This document shows, one piece after another, positions 1-8,429 of a DNA stretch of 64,000 nt. Position 1 is the stretch's first letter; each line of letters opens with the position of its first letter. The notes below the pieces were generated by a model, which did not search any database, had not been told where the DNA came from, and saw only the letters and a list, made by a program, of their open reading frames with translations. The DNA is from Fictibacillus macauensis ZFHKF-1. GTDB taxonomy: Bacteria > Bacillota > Bacilli > Bacillales > Fictibacillaceae. The stretch spans positions 156,715-220,714 of the forward strand of contig NZ_AKKV01000025.1 in assembly GCF_000269865.1 (NCBI RefSeq). The letters run 5' to 3'. The position numbers and the translations under genes were made by a program.

Positions 1-206
1 TCATTAATAATCTCATGTTGAATAAACGTTTTTAAATTATTATATACGGTGGCAAGAGTCATATAAGGCGGCATTTGGCGATGGATATCTTCTGCTGAAA
101 GATGAACCTCCGCCGAAAAAATCGCCTGCAGAATGGCCACTCGCTGTGGTGTAATTCGTAAGTCATGTTCTTTTAACGTACGTTTAACCTTTTCCTCCAC
201 GTTCAC
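1..206 (-). CDS. PerR/Fur-family metalloregulator, N-terminal part
   Basis: The gene runs off the left edge, so only about 68 residues are visible. They form a Fur-type winged-helix N-terminus, with RITPQR near residue 19 and the recognition-helix signature ATVYNNLKTF. Position next to katA and the PerR boxes upstream of katA argue for PerR, the peroxide-sensing repressor that uses Fe or Mn. The metal and zinc ligands lie outside the window, so Fur or Zur cannot be formally excluded. The chosen start is GTG at 206, about 10 bases after an AAAGGGG ribosome site. A GTG two codons downstream is possible but too close to the other AGGTGA. Confidence 0.8.
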   Translation of the reverse strand, partial: MNVEEKVKRTLKEHDLRITPQRVAILQAIFSAEVHLSAEDIHRQMPPYMTLATVYNNLKTFIQHEIIN

Positions 207-233
207 CTGCTTCTAACCCCTTTCCTAAAAGAA

Positions 234-265
234 AACAGGTATTCTTTCGGAAAAGAATACCTGTT
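234..265 (-). terminator. Rho-independent terminator of katA
   Basis: A perfect 14-bp inverted repeat (234-247 with 252-265) has a 4-base loop, followed on the minus strand by a T-rich tract. It lies between katA and the perR-like gene and so separates their transcripts. Confidence 0.85.
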
Positions 266-295
266 AGTTGAGAAAATGAAAGCTAATTGAGAATA

Positions 296-1750
296 TTATA
301 CTTCTTGTGGAACGCTTAATCCTAAGCCTTCCGCTACACGCGTTCCATATTCTGGATCAGCTTTGTAGAAGTGTTGAATTTGGCGAAGTTTAATTTTTTC
401 CAACGCTACAGGCTTCATTGCTTCGACAACGTTATGAACTAAACGTGTACGTTCGTCTTTTGTTAATAAGCGATACAAATCTCCCGCTTGCGTGTAGTGG
501 TCATGATGATCGTAGCCAACGGCATCCGCATTTCCTTCCACCGGATACGGTGTTTGCTTGTTTTCTGGTGATTCTTGTGGTCCATCAAAGCTATTTGGCT
601 CATAATATACACTGCGACCACCATTGCTATCAAAGCGCATTTGACCATCACGTTGATAGTTATGAACACCGTTTTTAGGTGCGTTTATCGGTAATGCTTG
701 ATGATTTGCTCCCACGCGATAACGATGTGCATCTGCGTATGCAAACAAGCGACCTTGTAACATCTTATCTGGAGATACTTCTACACCTGGTACAAGCGTT
801 CCTGGTGAAAAGGTTGCTTGCTCTACTTCAGCAAAGTAGTTTTCAGGGTTTTTATTTAACACCATGCGACCTACTTCAATTAGCGGGTAGTCTTTTTGTG
901 ACCATACTTTTGTCACATCAAATGGATCAAAACGATACGTATTTGCATCTTCAAGCGGCATAATTTGCACGCATAGACGCCACGATGGATGCTCCCCTTT
1001 TTCAATCGCATTAAACAAGTCTTCTGTATGATAGTCTGGGTTTTCGCCCGCAAGTTTCGCAGCTAAATCAGGTGATAAGTTTTTCACACCTTGCTCTGTT
1101 TTAAAGTGATACTTCACCCAGAAGCCTTCACCTGCTTTATTTACCCATTTAAACGTATGGCTACCAAATCCGTGCATATGACGGAATGTTGCTGGAATCC
1201 CACGATCGCTCATTAAGATGGACACTTGGTGAAGTGATTCTGGCGAAAGAGACCAGAAATCCCATACAGCTGTTGGGTTTTTTAAATGTGTTTGCGGATC
1301 TCTTTTTTGTGTATGAATGAAATCAGGAAACTTAATCGCATCGCGAATAAAAAAGACTGGTGTATTGTTTCCTACGATGTCATAGTTGCCTTCTTCTGTA
1401 TAAAATTTCACGGCAAAACCACGGGGATCACGAACCGTGTCCGCTGAACCATTTTCGCCCGCTACCGTTGAAAAACGAATGAAAAGTGGCGTTTGCTTGC
1501 CAAGTCCATTAAACAAATCTGCTTTTGTATAGTTAGAAACATCATTTGTCACTTCAAAGTATCCGTGTGCACCTGCACCTTTTGCATGCACAACGCGTTC
1601 AGGCACACGTTCGCGATTAAAATGCGCTAACTTTTCTAATAAATGAACATCTTGAATGAGGGTTGGCCCTCGAGAACCTGCCGTCATGGAATTTTGGTTA
1701 TCACCAACTGGTGCACCCCAGCTTGTTGTTAAATGTTTATTGTTAGCCAT
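296..1750 (-). CDS. katA: Heme catalase KatA
   Basis: This is a monofunctional heme catalase (484 aa) that converts hydrogen peroxide to water and oxygen in the cytoplasm. The active-site histidine sits in [12 protein letters not shown]. The heme-ligand tyrosine is in [12 protein letters not shown], followed by the conserved [10 protein letters not shown]. The length fits small-subunit clade 3 catalases. The start is ATG at 1750 (MANNKH), seven bases after GAGGTG; the three codons upstream are not supported. Two PerR boxes flank its promoter and a PerR-like gene follows it, so peroxide induction through PerR is very likely. Confidence 0.97.
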   Translation of the reverse strand: MANNKHLTTSWGAPVGDNQNSMTAGSRGPTLIQDVHLLEKLAHFNRERVPERVVHAKGAGAHGYFEVTNDVSNYTKADLFNGLGKQTPLFIRFSTVAGENGSADTVRDPRGFAVKFYTEEGNYDIVGNNTPVFFIRDAIKFPDFIHTQKRDPQTHLKNPTAVWDFWSLSPESLHQVSILMSDRGIPATFRHMHGFGSHTFKWVNKAGEGFWVKYHFKTEQGVKNLSPDLAAKLAGENPDYHTEDLFNAIEKGEHPSWRLCVQIMPLEDANTYRFDPFDVTKVWSQKDYPLIEVGRMVLNKNPENYFAEVEQATFSPGTLVPGVEVSPDKMLQGRLFAYADAHRYRVGANHQALPINAPKNGVHNYQRDGQMRFDSNGGRSVYYEPNSFDGPQESPENKQTPYPVEGNADAVGYDHHDHYTQAGDLYRLLTKDERTRLVHNVVEAMKPVALEKIKLRQIQHFYKADPEYGTRVAEGLGLSVPQEV

Positions 1751-1772
1751 GAAAATCACCTCGGAAAGTTAT

Positions 1773-1841
1773 TTAGAATCACTATAATCTAATACTATCA
1801 CTTCTTAAAATAAAATCAATACTTTTTTATAATGATTATAA
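1773..1841 (-). promoter_or_regulatory. katA promoter with two PerR boxes
   Basis: A perfect PerR box, TTATAATGATTATAA, lies at 1827-1841. A second 13/15 match, TTATAGTGATTCTAA on the minus strand, lies at 1773-1787. Between them are a possible -35 TTGATT (1814-1819) and -10 TAGTAT (1792-1797) spaced by 16 bp. Boxes upstream of -35 and downstream of -10 would allow strong repression. The box match is seen directly; its use is inferred from the known PerR control of catalases. Confidence 0.85.
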
Positions 1842-1945
1842 AAAAATAACCACTTTAATTTTTACCAACTTTTTACCTTTCTCATCCATCATTTTATCTC
1901 ATTCCCCGCATAAACTGACTTTAAACAAGAAATCAGGAGGTTCTC

Positions 1946-2395
1946 ATGAGCAAGAAAAAGGTCCATTTCGACTGGGCATCGCTTCAAGACAAAGTGGATT
2001 CAGTTCTTGGAAGTGAATTTTGGCACGAGTTAAATCGTGTCGTCCCGAAACGAACTGCCTGCACAGACTTATACGAAAATGATACGGAAGGTGTAGTTAT
2101 AATAGAACTTCCAGGTTTATCATCGACGGAGGATTTGTCCATTTCCTTAGAATCAAACAAACTTATAGTCCAAGGAAATATTCCGTACCGCTATCCTGTG
2201 AGTCAAGATGAGCTTACCATGCAAGAACGATTAACGGGTCCTTTTACGAAAGAAATACACATTCCTTTTTTGTATCACCCAGATCAAGTTTCAGCAGCCT
2301 ACAAACAAGGATTGTTAGAAATTCGTTTAGTTAAAATAAAAAAAACGAAACCGATTTCAGTCTCGTTTACTAAGGATGGCGCTGATCCATCGTAA
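1946..2395 (+). CDS. Hsp20/alpha-crystallin-like protein
   Basis: This 149-aa protein has an alpha-crystallin-type beta-sandwich: a segment like VIIELPGLSSTEDLSISLE, then LIVQGNIPY, and near the end the strand GLLEIRLVK, the usual Hsp20 C-terminal core motif. It starts at ATG after AGGAGG. Its last 26 bases overlap the end of the converging 2370-2876 gene. Lying next to gerP-type genes, it may be a spore-associated small heat-shock protein of the CotM/CotP kind. That is inference; no coat-specific motif is visible. Confidence 0.75.
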   Translation: MSKKKVHFDWASLQDKVDSVLGSEFWHELNRVVPKRTACTDLYENDTEGVVIIELPGLSSTEDLSISLESNKLIVQGNIPYRYPVSQDELTMQERLTGPFTKEIHIPFLYHPDQVSAAYKQGLLEIRLVKIKKTKPISVSFTKDGADPS

Positions 2396-2876
2396 TATGA
2401 ATTTCTCGAAGTTGATCGCTACGTCTTTTTTTAGGTAACGTAACTTCTACGACAGGTGCATGAAAATGTGCCGTTACATGCTGACTGCTGACAACTGCTG
2501 GAAGTGGAATTCTTGTTTCTCGTCCCGTTGCTCTGTTGGCAACTACGAGCTCAATGTTACTTTGGTACAGTGAAATCATTGAGAGATCGTTCTCATGGGA
2601 TAGCGTCATGCGAACAACAATATACTCATTCAAATCATGAATTTCATAATTATACTCTTGCTCGTTACTGCGTTCATGATAACCTGTGTTTACTAGCGAT
2701 TGCGTCATTGATTGCTGCACGTGGTTTCGCACATCAAACGATGCTTGATCGTGAGTGGGAGTGAGGTGATTTTCTAGCCATTTAAAAGGATCAAAAGCTT
2801 GTTGATTGTGATTGTACGCTTCACTTTGACTTTGTACCCATTTGAATGGATCAAAAGATTTAAAAAATGATGTCAT
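2370..2876 (-). CDS. Divergent Hsp20-like protein, probably spore-associated
   Basis: This 168-aa protein has two copies of a short motif at the N-terminus, FDPFKW at about residues 8 and 28, then a Gln-rich linker, then a beta-rich C-terminal half (NYEIHDLNEYIVVRMTL ... VVEVTLPKK) that resembles an alpha-crystallin domain. It starts at ATG 2876 after GGAGGG. It converges on the Hsp20 gene before it, with the ends overlapping, and diverges from the gerP-like operon starting at 2918. The repeated FDPFKW could be a docking motif. The family assignment rests on fold-like pattern only. Confidence 0.55.
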   Translation of the reverse strand: MTSFFKSFDPFKWVQSQSEAYNHNQQAFDPFKWLENHLTPTHDQASFDVRNHVQQSMTQSLVNTGYHERSNEQEYNYEIHDLNEYIVVRMTLSHENDLSMISLYQSNIELVVANRATGRETRIPLPAVVSSQHVTAHFHAPVVEVTLPKKRRSDQLREIHITMDQRHP

Positions 2877-2917
2877 TAAAGAAGTCCCTCCAATCTAACA
2901 TAAAGGATGATGACAAA

Positions 2918-3145
2918 ATGCGTATTGTATTTAATGACCTTATTATTGATCAGTTATCGCAATCATCTGGTGTTTTTTCTGGCGAAAACATTCACATCGG
3001 TACATCGGCCATCGGCAAACATAACGAAGGAACAGGACGAATCTCAGGTTCTCGAACCATAAGTGTGAATAATCGTTCCCTCGTCATTGATAGCGATGAA
3101 TATGACTTTTATCAACATGAAACAGAGCAACAGTCAAAAAGCTAG
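2918..3145 (+). CDS. GerPA/GerPF-like spore germination protein
   Basis: This 75-aa protein follows the small GerPA/PF pattern: an N-terminal strand, then 'SSGVFSGENIHIG', a Gly/Ser-rich middle with GTGRISGSRTISVNN, and an acidic 'VIDSDEYD' end. GerP proteins sit in the coat and help germinants reach receptors. An upstream in-frame ATG (2867) exists, but ATG at 2918 has the better site (AAGGATG nine bases ahead). It is the first of three same-strand genes. Confidence 0.6.
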   Translation: MRIVFNDLIIDQLSQSSGVFSGENIHIGTSAIGKHNEGTGRISGSRTISVNNRSLVIDSDEYDFYQHETEQQSKS

Positions 3146-3174
3146 AAAAAACGGTTAAGAACTGAGTGATTGCA

Positions 3175-3546
3175 ATGGCTAATTGGTTTCCTCGTAACGA
3201 AATGAATAAAGAATATACACAATCGTTAGAAAACCGTATTCAACAATTAGAAACGATGATAGAGAAATTAACAGCTTCTACACACCATCATTATCATATT
3301 GAAAAGATTGAGCTACAACAGCCGATGATTGAAAACCTTTCCTTCAATTTAGAGTCCATTGATATAGAAGAACTGAGTGGCGCCTTAAATCTTGGCAATA
3401 ATTTCGGCGTGTCTGTTGACAATCAAACCACTTCAACGAAAGAGAGGGAACAACGAGAAAATCAATCTCTGTTCTCACAGGGCACAATGACCAAAAATGA
3501 ATCTGGCTACTCCTTTAGTTTTGCACGCAACCAGAAAGGAGAGTAA
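3175..3546 (+). CDS. GerPC-like spore germination protein
   Basis: This 123-aa protein has an N-terminal coiled coil (LENRIQQLETMIEKL), then the GerPC hallmark region HHYHIEKIELQQP followed by IEELSGALNLGNNFG. It is shorter than typical GerPC (about 200 aa), so it is a short-form relative. A GTG at 3166 is in frame, but ATG 3175 is favoured by GAGTG at six bases. It lies 1 bp before the next gene, which implies one operon. Confidence 0.65.
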   Translation: MANWFPRNEMNKEYTQSLENRIQQLETMIEKLTASTHHHYHIEKIELQQPMIENLSFNLESIDIEELSGALNLGNNFGVSVDNQTTSTKEREQRENQSLFSQGTMTKNESGYSFSFARNQKGE

Positions 3547-3547
3547 T

Positions 3548-3859
3548 ATGTCCTCACTCAATCCTAATTTCTTCATCGGCACCTTTCGAATTGGTTCTGT
3601 CGAAGGTGCCTCGTGCATTAATATGGGAAATAACTTTCCTGTTAATTTCAAAAGTCATAAAAAACAAAATCAAGGTCTTGGAACTATTAGTGGTGACAAT
3701 AATCAATTTGATGGATTGCGCACACTGTTAGATGATGCTGACGTCATTGATATGCTAACACAAGGAGGCGATTCATCCATTCCTCCCTGGATTCAATCAC
3801 TGATTCAAGAAAAACTCACCGAAGAAAAAGAGGAATCACCCACAGCAAGCAATGCTTAA
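3548..3859 (+). CDS. GerPA/PF-like small protein
   Basis: This 103-aa protein contains FFIGTFRIGSVEGASCINMGNN, then a Gly/Asn-rich stretch with GLGTISGDNNQFDG and an acidic tail. That is the same layout as the neighbouring GerP-like proteins. It starts at ATG 3548 after AAAGGAGAG, directly behind the GerPC-like stop. Its stop shares the palindrome TTAA with the stop of the converging gene at 3856, so the two operons end in each other. Confidence 0.55.
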   Translation: MSSLNPNFFIGTFRIGSVEGASCINMGNNFPVNFKSHKKQNQGLGTISGDNNQFDGLRTLLDDADVIDMLTQGGDSSIPPWIQSLIQEKLTEEKEESPTASNA

Positions 3860-4185
3860 GAAGAGGAATCTTCCTCCTCTAGTGGCGGAGCCGTCTCCGT
3901 AAAGGATGGGGGTTCATTTTGCTCACTGGATTCACTGGGAAAACTATCATCATCATTGTATTGATTTTGCCTATAGTACGTATCCACTACATCGTTATCG
4001 TATAAAACGTTTTTATTATAGAGAGAAAAATTTCTGGAGCCTACAACATTGCCGGCTCCTGTATTCATTTTTACGATTGAATTCCAATTAAGTTGCGTAT
4101 TGGTTCCCACAAATACCCCAGCATTTTGGGCGATGACATTCACATTAATACAATGAAAAAGGACGTTCATCTTGTCTTTCTTCAT
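3856..4185 (-). CDS. GerPA/PF-like small protein
   Basis: This 109-aa protein has 'INVNVIAQNAGVFVGTN', then NTGAGNVVGSRNFSLYN and NDVVDTYY, so it aligns by eye with the 2918 product over its whole core. The C-terminal 30 residues are Glu/Ser/Pro-rich. It starts at ATG 4185, six bases after AGGAGG. It is the second gene of a two-gene minus-strand operon and is paralogous to the plus-strand group. Confidence 0.6.
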   Translation of the reverse strand: MKKDKMNVLFHCINVNVIAQNAGVFVGTNTQLNWNSIVKMNTGAGNVVGSRNFSLYNKNVLYDNDVVDTYYRQNQYNDDDSFPSESSEQNEPPSFTETAPPLEEEDSSS

Positions 4186-4195
4186 GCGCGTCCTC

Positions 4196-4441
4196 CTAAA
4201 TTTGCGAAGTCGGTTGCGGATTACCGAACTCAGGCTGAGCAACCGGTGTATCGGTAACATCATTATCAAACACTGTATTTATATTACCGGAAGTAAACGA
4301 AATTCCAACTTGAGATCCATTGCCATGGTTAATCTTTACGATTGCTGTCCAATCGGGCATATTGTTTTGACCTGCCGATACAGCAGCGTTGCCTTCTTGG
4401 TTATTTATATTAATCTGATTAAATACGACTGAAACCGGCAC
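4196..4441 (-). CDS. GerPA/PF-like small protein
   Basis: This 81-aa protein starts PVSVVFNQININNQEGN and continues with NHGNGSQVGISFTSGNINTVFDNDVTD, the same core as the gene downstream at 3856-4185. The start is GTG at 4441, six bases after GGAGGG. A TTG two codons earlier has no spacing to that site. It is the first gene of the minus-strand pair. Sporulation control is expected from the family, but I could not identify a convincing SigK promoter. Confidence 0.6.
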   Translation of the reverse strand: MPVSVVFNQININNQEGNAAVSAGQNNMPDWTAIVKINHGNGSQVGISFTSGNINTVFDNDVTDTPVAQPEFGNPQPTSQI

Positions 4442-4526
4442 GGGCAACCCTCCACTTTCCCTATTTTACGGGCTGTGATTATTCATTAGCTTATTCATTT
4501 ACACTTTTTTTGTGAAAAGTTATTTA

Positions 4527-4540
4527 CGAACGTACGTTCT
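4527..4540. promoter_or_regulatory. LexA (SOS)-box-like palindrome
   Basis: CGAACGTACGTTCT matches the Bacillus LexA consensus CGAACRNRYGTTYC at all but the last base, and its core GAACGTACGTTC is a perfect palindrome. It lies between the end of kdpD and the start of the minus-strand gerP-like pair, so the only gene it could control is 4196-4441. Chance occurrence remains possible. Confidence 0.35.
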
Positions 4541-4588
4541 ATATGTATAATAAAAATATAGAAGGTGCGGCATAATGCCGCCCTCCCC

Positions 4589-5785
4589 TCAACCTCGTTT
4601 CGTTTGATCAGAGACTATGTGAATATCAATGCCCGTTGCTTCTCTCATAATGTTATTCACGATCGAGCCCTTTTTTATTTCTTCCCAGCGGGTGCGCGCA
4701 GACTGTCCTAGTATAATTTGAGTGATTTTTTCTGAAACAGCTACGTCTGTAATAACTTGCGATATTTTCCGTTTATTCATTTGCTCCACAATAAAACTGG
4801 CATTAAATTGAGTCGCTAACTTTTTCCAATCTTGAATTTTTTTCCGTTCTTCCTGTGAACGATTCATCGATGCTTCATTTGATACGTGCAAAATGGTTAA
4901 GCTCGTTTTTAAACGGCTCGCAATTCGCCAGCCGCGACGAATTAAGCGCTCTGCATTACCTCCATGTTGAACACAAACCATGATTTTTTCATGTGTACCA
5001 ATCGGACCTGTTTGCCCATCACGAAGCTTTGCTTTTTCACTGCGTTCATCTACATCATCTGCCACTTCACGCAAGGAAAGCTCTCGTAACGAGCTTAAGT
5101 TTCCTTTTGTAAAAAAATTCGCTAATGATTGTTCGATTTTACTCTGATGATAGATCTTTCCTTCTTTTAGGCGTTTTCTTAAGATTTCTGGCGTCACATC
5201 AATTAAGATAACTTCATCAGCAGTATGCAAAAAGCTATCCGGAATACGCTCTCTCACTTTTACACCTGTAATTTTCTCAACGATATCATGTAAGCTTTCA
5301 AGATGCTGAATATTAACCGCTGATAGCACATTAATGCCCGCCTGCAATATTTTTTCAACATCCATGTAGCGTTTCTCACGCGCTGAAGTTGGAACATTCG
5401 TATGTGCAAGCTCATCCACAAGAACGACATCTGGTGCCCGTTTAATGATCGCCTCGGTATCTAATTCTTCAAGGATATGTCCTTTGTATTGAATTTGTTG
5501 CTTTGGAATGATTTCTAACGATGAAACGAGATCAGCCGTTTCTTTACGATTATGTGTTTCTATAATGCCAATAACAACATCGACACCTTCTGCCACAAGT
5601 TCATGCGCTTCTTGTAGCATCCGATACGTTTTCCCTACCCCTGGGGCAGAGCCAATATACACTTTTAACTTGCCATACTTCAATTGCTCAATTTCTTGTA
5701 ATATTTCCTCCGGTGTTTTTCGTTTGTATCCCGGAACCAATTCTCTCACCTCTACAGGGCAATAGAGGATGACTATAATAGCCAT
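4589..5785 (-). CDS. kdpD: Truncated KdpD: sensor and USP domains only, no kinase
   Basis: This 398-aa protein has the KdpD N-terminal domain with Walker A-like GSAPGVGKT and VLVDELAHTN, then a universal-stress (USP) domain from about residue 265. It ends before the transmembrane and histidine kinase parts found in roughly 900-aa KdpD. It is the last gene of the kdp operon, 10 bp after kdpC. No kdpE is present. Its start is uncertain: the ATG at 5785 lies directly on the Shine-Dalgarno, and GTG or TTG codons near TPEEILQ are alternatives. With riboswitch control upstream, it may act post-transcriptionally on the pump; that role is inference. Confidence 0.85.
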   Translation of the reverse strand: MAIIVILYCPVEVRELVPGYKRKTPEEILQEIEQLKYGKLKVYIGSAPGVGKTYRMLQEAHELVAEGVDVVIGIIETHNRKETADLVSSLEIIPKQQIQYKGHILEELDTEAIIKRAPDVVLVDELAHTNVPTSAREKRYMDVEKILQAGINVLSAVNIQHLESLHDIVEKITGVKVRERIPDSFLHTADEVILIDVTPEILRKRLKEGKIYHQSKIEQSLANFFTKGNLSSLRELSLREVADDVDERSEKAKLRDGQTGPIGTHEKIMVCVQHGGNAERLIRRGWRIASRLKTSLTILHVSNEASMNRSQEERKKIQDWKKLATQFNASFIVEQMNKRKISQVITDVAVSEKITQIILGQSARTRWEEIKKGSIVNNIMREATGIDIHIVSDQTKRG

Positions 5786-5795
5786 CCTCCCATGC

Positions 5796-6359
5796 TCATT
5801 TCTTTTGTAGTTCTTGCACCTTTAAATTCAATAGCAAAACATTTACACGCGGTTCTCCGAATACACCAAGGCTTCGTTTTTCCGTCGTATCTTTAATGAG
5901 TTCATCGAGTTTTTCGATACTGATTCCAGCTTCTTTACTCACACGCGGAACCTGAAACTTAGCCGCTTCAACAGAAATGTGCGGATCTAATCCCGAACCC
6001 GAATTTGTTAAGAGATCAACCGGTATATCTTTCGTTTCTACATTTCCATTTTCCTTCTTTAGAGCAACAATCGATTTTTCGACGCGCTTAATTAAATCTT
6101 TATTTGAAGGAGCATAGTTGTTTGATCCAGATGCCGCTGCATTATTTTCAATAGAAGAAATACGGCCATGGAAGAACTGTTTACCTTTAAAATCTTGACC
6201 AATGAGTTCAGAACCGATGACTTTTCCTTCCTTATTCTTAGTCAAGCTGGCATTTGCTTGATCTGGAAATACAAGCTGAGAAACTCCCGTCATTGCTAGC
6301 GGATAAATAACCCCACATATTACAATCATAATTAATGATAACCTTACTATTTTAAACAA
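5796..6359 (-). CDS. kdpC: K+-transporting ATPase subunit KdpC
   Basis: This 187-aa subunit has one N-terminal membrane helix (residues 4-25) and the conserved GVIYPL and GSELIGQDF motifs, plus SGSGLDPHIS. KdpC stabilises the KdpA-KdpB complex. The start is TTG (TTG-TTT-AAA) six bases after GGGGGG, because no ATG fits the conserved N-terminus. It sits 17 bp after kdpB. Confidence 0.95.
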   Translation of the reverse strand: MFKIVRLSLIMIVICGVIYPLAMTGVSQLVFPDQANASLTKNKEGKVIGSELIGQDFKGKQFFHGRISSIENNAAASGSNNYAPSNKDLIKRVEKSIVALKKENGNVETKDIPVDLLTNSGSGLDPHISVEAAKFQVPRVSKEAGISIEKLDELIKDTTEKRSLGVFGEPRVNVLLLNLKVQELQKK

Positions 6360-6376
6360 GGTGAACCCCCCATATT

Positions 6377-8413
6377 TTAGCTTACTGTAAATAACGTAAC
6401 GAGTAAGTCGATGATTTTAATACCGACAAACGGTACAATCACACCGCCTAAACCATAGATTAAAATATTGCGTGATAACAGTTTATTTGCGCTCATCGGT
6501 ACGTATTTAACACCTTTCATCGCTAATGGAATGAGCAATGGAATAATAATCGCATTAAAAATTAACGCCGATAAAATAGCTGTTGTCGGGGAATGAAGTC
6601 CCATAATGTTTAATACTTGCATTTGTGGAATGGCTACCATGAACATCGCTGGAATGATGGCAAAGTACTTCGCAATATCATTGGCGATACTAAAGGTTGT
6701 TAACGATCCACGCGTCATGAGAAGCTGTTTACCAATGGCAACGACTTCAATAATTTTCGTTGGATCGGAGTCTAAGTCCACCATATTAGCAGCTTCTTTT
6801 GCCGCAATTGTGCCAGAGTTCATCGCTAATCCAACATCTGCTTGCGCTAGTGCTGGGGCATCGTTCGTCCCATCGCCTGTCATCGCAACAAGCTTTCCTT
6901 TTTCTTGTTCTTCTCGAATCACCCGGATTTTATCCTCAGGCTTCGATTCAGCAATAAATTCATCGACTCCTGCTTCTTTTGCAATTGTTGCTGCTGTTAA
7001 TGGATTATCACCGGTACACATGATCGTTTTAATTCCCATCTTACGCAATTCATCAAAGCGTTCACGCATACCAGGTTTTACTGTATCTTTTAAATAAATT
7101 AAGCCAACAATACGGTCATCAATTGCTACTGCCAGCGGTGTGCCGCCTTTTTTAGAAATCTCATCGCTTTTCTCTTGTAAATCATGGGGCACTTTACCAC
7201 CAAGCTTCGTTACATATTGACGAATGGAATCAACCGCCCCTTTACGCCAACTTACTCCATTTAAATCAAGACCACTCATGCGCTCTTCCGCAGTAAAAGG
7301 AATGATTTCACAGCCTTCGTAATGCGTAGCATCCCATTGTCCGCCTTGCTTTTTCGCAAGTTCTAACACCGATCTTCCCTCTGGTGTTTCGTCATATAGG
7401 GACGTAATGACTGCCATTTCTCGAACGTCATTTTCTGAAGCATCACCGGCTGGTACAAATTGTGCCGCCAAACGATTACCAAACGTAATCGTTCCTGTTT
7501 TATCCAAAATAATTGTGTTAATATCGCCGGCTGCTTCCACTGCTTTACCTGACATAGCTAACACATTAAAGCGCGTGACGCGGTCCATACCAGCGATACC
7601 GATTGCTGATAATAAGGCACCTATTGTCGTTGGTATTAAACAAACGAGCAACGCTACGAGTGTTGATATTTCAAGATTTACACCGACGTATTTTGCAATC
7701 GGTACGAGCGTTACGACGACGAGTAAAAAGATAATCGTTAAAGTAACTAATAAAATATTTAGCGCAATTTCATTTGGTGTTTTTTGGCGTTTAGCACCTT
7801 CAACTAGAGAAATCATCTTATCTAAAAACGATTCTCCCGGATCAGCTGTAATTCTCACTTTAATAGAATCACTGACTACTTTTGTTCCCCCGGTTACCGA
7901 GCTAAAGTCACCACCTGCTTCTTTAATTACAGGAGCGGATTCCCCTGTAATGGCAGATTCATCAATGGATGCTAATCCTTCGATAATTTCTCCGTCTCCA
8001 GGAATTAGGTCGCCGATTTCTACGAGGACAATATCGCCTTTTCGCAGCGTTTCTGACGAAACAACTTTAATCGTTCCATTTTTTTGTAGCTTTTTAGCTT
8101 CTGTATCTTTTTTAGCTTGTTTTAGGCTATCCGCTTGTGCCTTTCCTCGTCCTTCTGCCAATGCTTCAGCAAAGTTGGCAAACAAGATCGTAAAGAACAG
8201 AATACAAAATACTGCTAAGTTATAACCAAAGCGACCTTCTGCGTTAAAATAAGACGGTAAAATCATCATTAAGAACACGAGAATCGTTCCTACTTCAACG
8301 ACGAACATCACAGGGTTTTTCATCATAACAAGTGGATTTAATTTCCGAAAGCTATCCACTATTGCTGTTTTTATTAATGTAGCGTTTAAGCTCCCTTTAT
8401 TCGATTGATTCAT
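6377..8413 (-). CDS. kdpB: K+-transporting P-type ATPase catalytic subunit KdpB
   Basis: This 678-aa protein hydrolyses ATP to drive high-affinity potassium uptake. The phosphorylated aspartate is in DKTGTITFG (near residue 303). TGES is present in the actuator domain and [10 protein letters not shown] in the hinge. Several membrane helices are seen at both ends. It is complete and in frame, 16 bp after kdpA. Confidence 0.98.
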   Translation of the reverse strand: MNQSNKGSLNATLIKTAIVDSFRKLNPLVMMKNPVMFVVEVGTILVFLMMILPSYFNAEGRFGYNLAVFCILFFTILFANFAEALAEGRGKAQADSLKQAKKDTEAKKLQKNGTIKVVSSETLRKGDIVLVEIGDLIPGDGEIIEGLASIDESAITGESAPVIKEAGGDFSSVTGGTKVVSDSIKVRITADPGESFLDKMISLVEGAKRQKTPNEIALNILLVTLTIIFLLVVVTLVPIAKYVGVNLEISTLVALLVCLIPTTIGALLSAIGIAGMDRVTRFNVLAMSGKAVEAAGDINTIILDKTGTITFGNRLAAQFVPAGDASENDVREMAVITSLYDETPEGRSVLELAKKQGGQWDATHYEGCEIIPFTAEERMSGLDLNGVSWRKGAVDSIRQYVTKLGGKVPHDLQEKSDEISKKGGTPLAVAIDDRIVGLIYLKDTVKPGMRERFDELRKMGIKTIMCTGDNPLTAATIAKEAGVDEFIAESKPEDKIRVIREEQEKGKLVAMTGDGTNDAPALAQADVGLAMNSGTIAAKEAANMVDLDSDPTKIIEVVAIGKQLLMTRGSLTTFSIANDIAKYFAIIPAMFMVAIPQMQVLNIMGLHSPTTAILSALIFNAIIIPLLIPLAMKGVKYVPMSANKLLSRNILIYGLGGVIVPFVGIKIIDLLVTLFTVS

Positions 8414-8429
8414 TCCTCACACCTCTTTA

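Noticed and set aside
7407..8225. 272-codon plus-strand ORF opposite kdpB
   Set aside because: A shadow of a clearly coding kdpB; composition and codons follow the antisense of a membrane protein.
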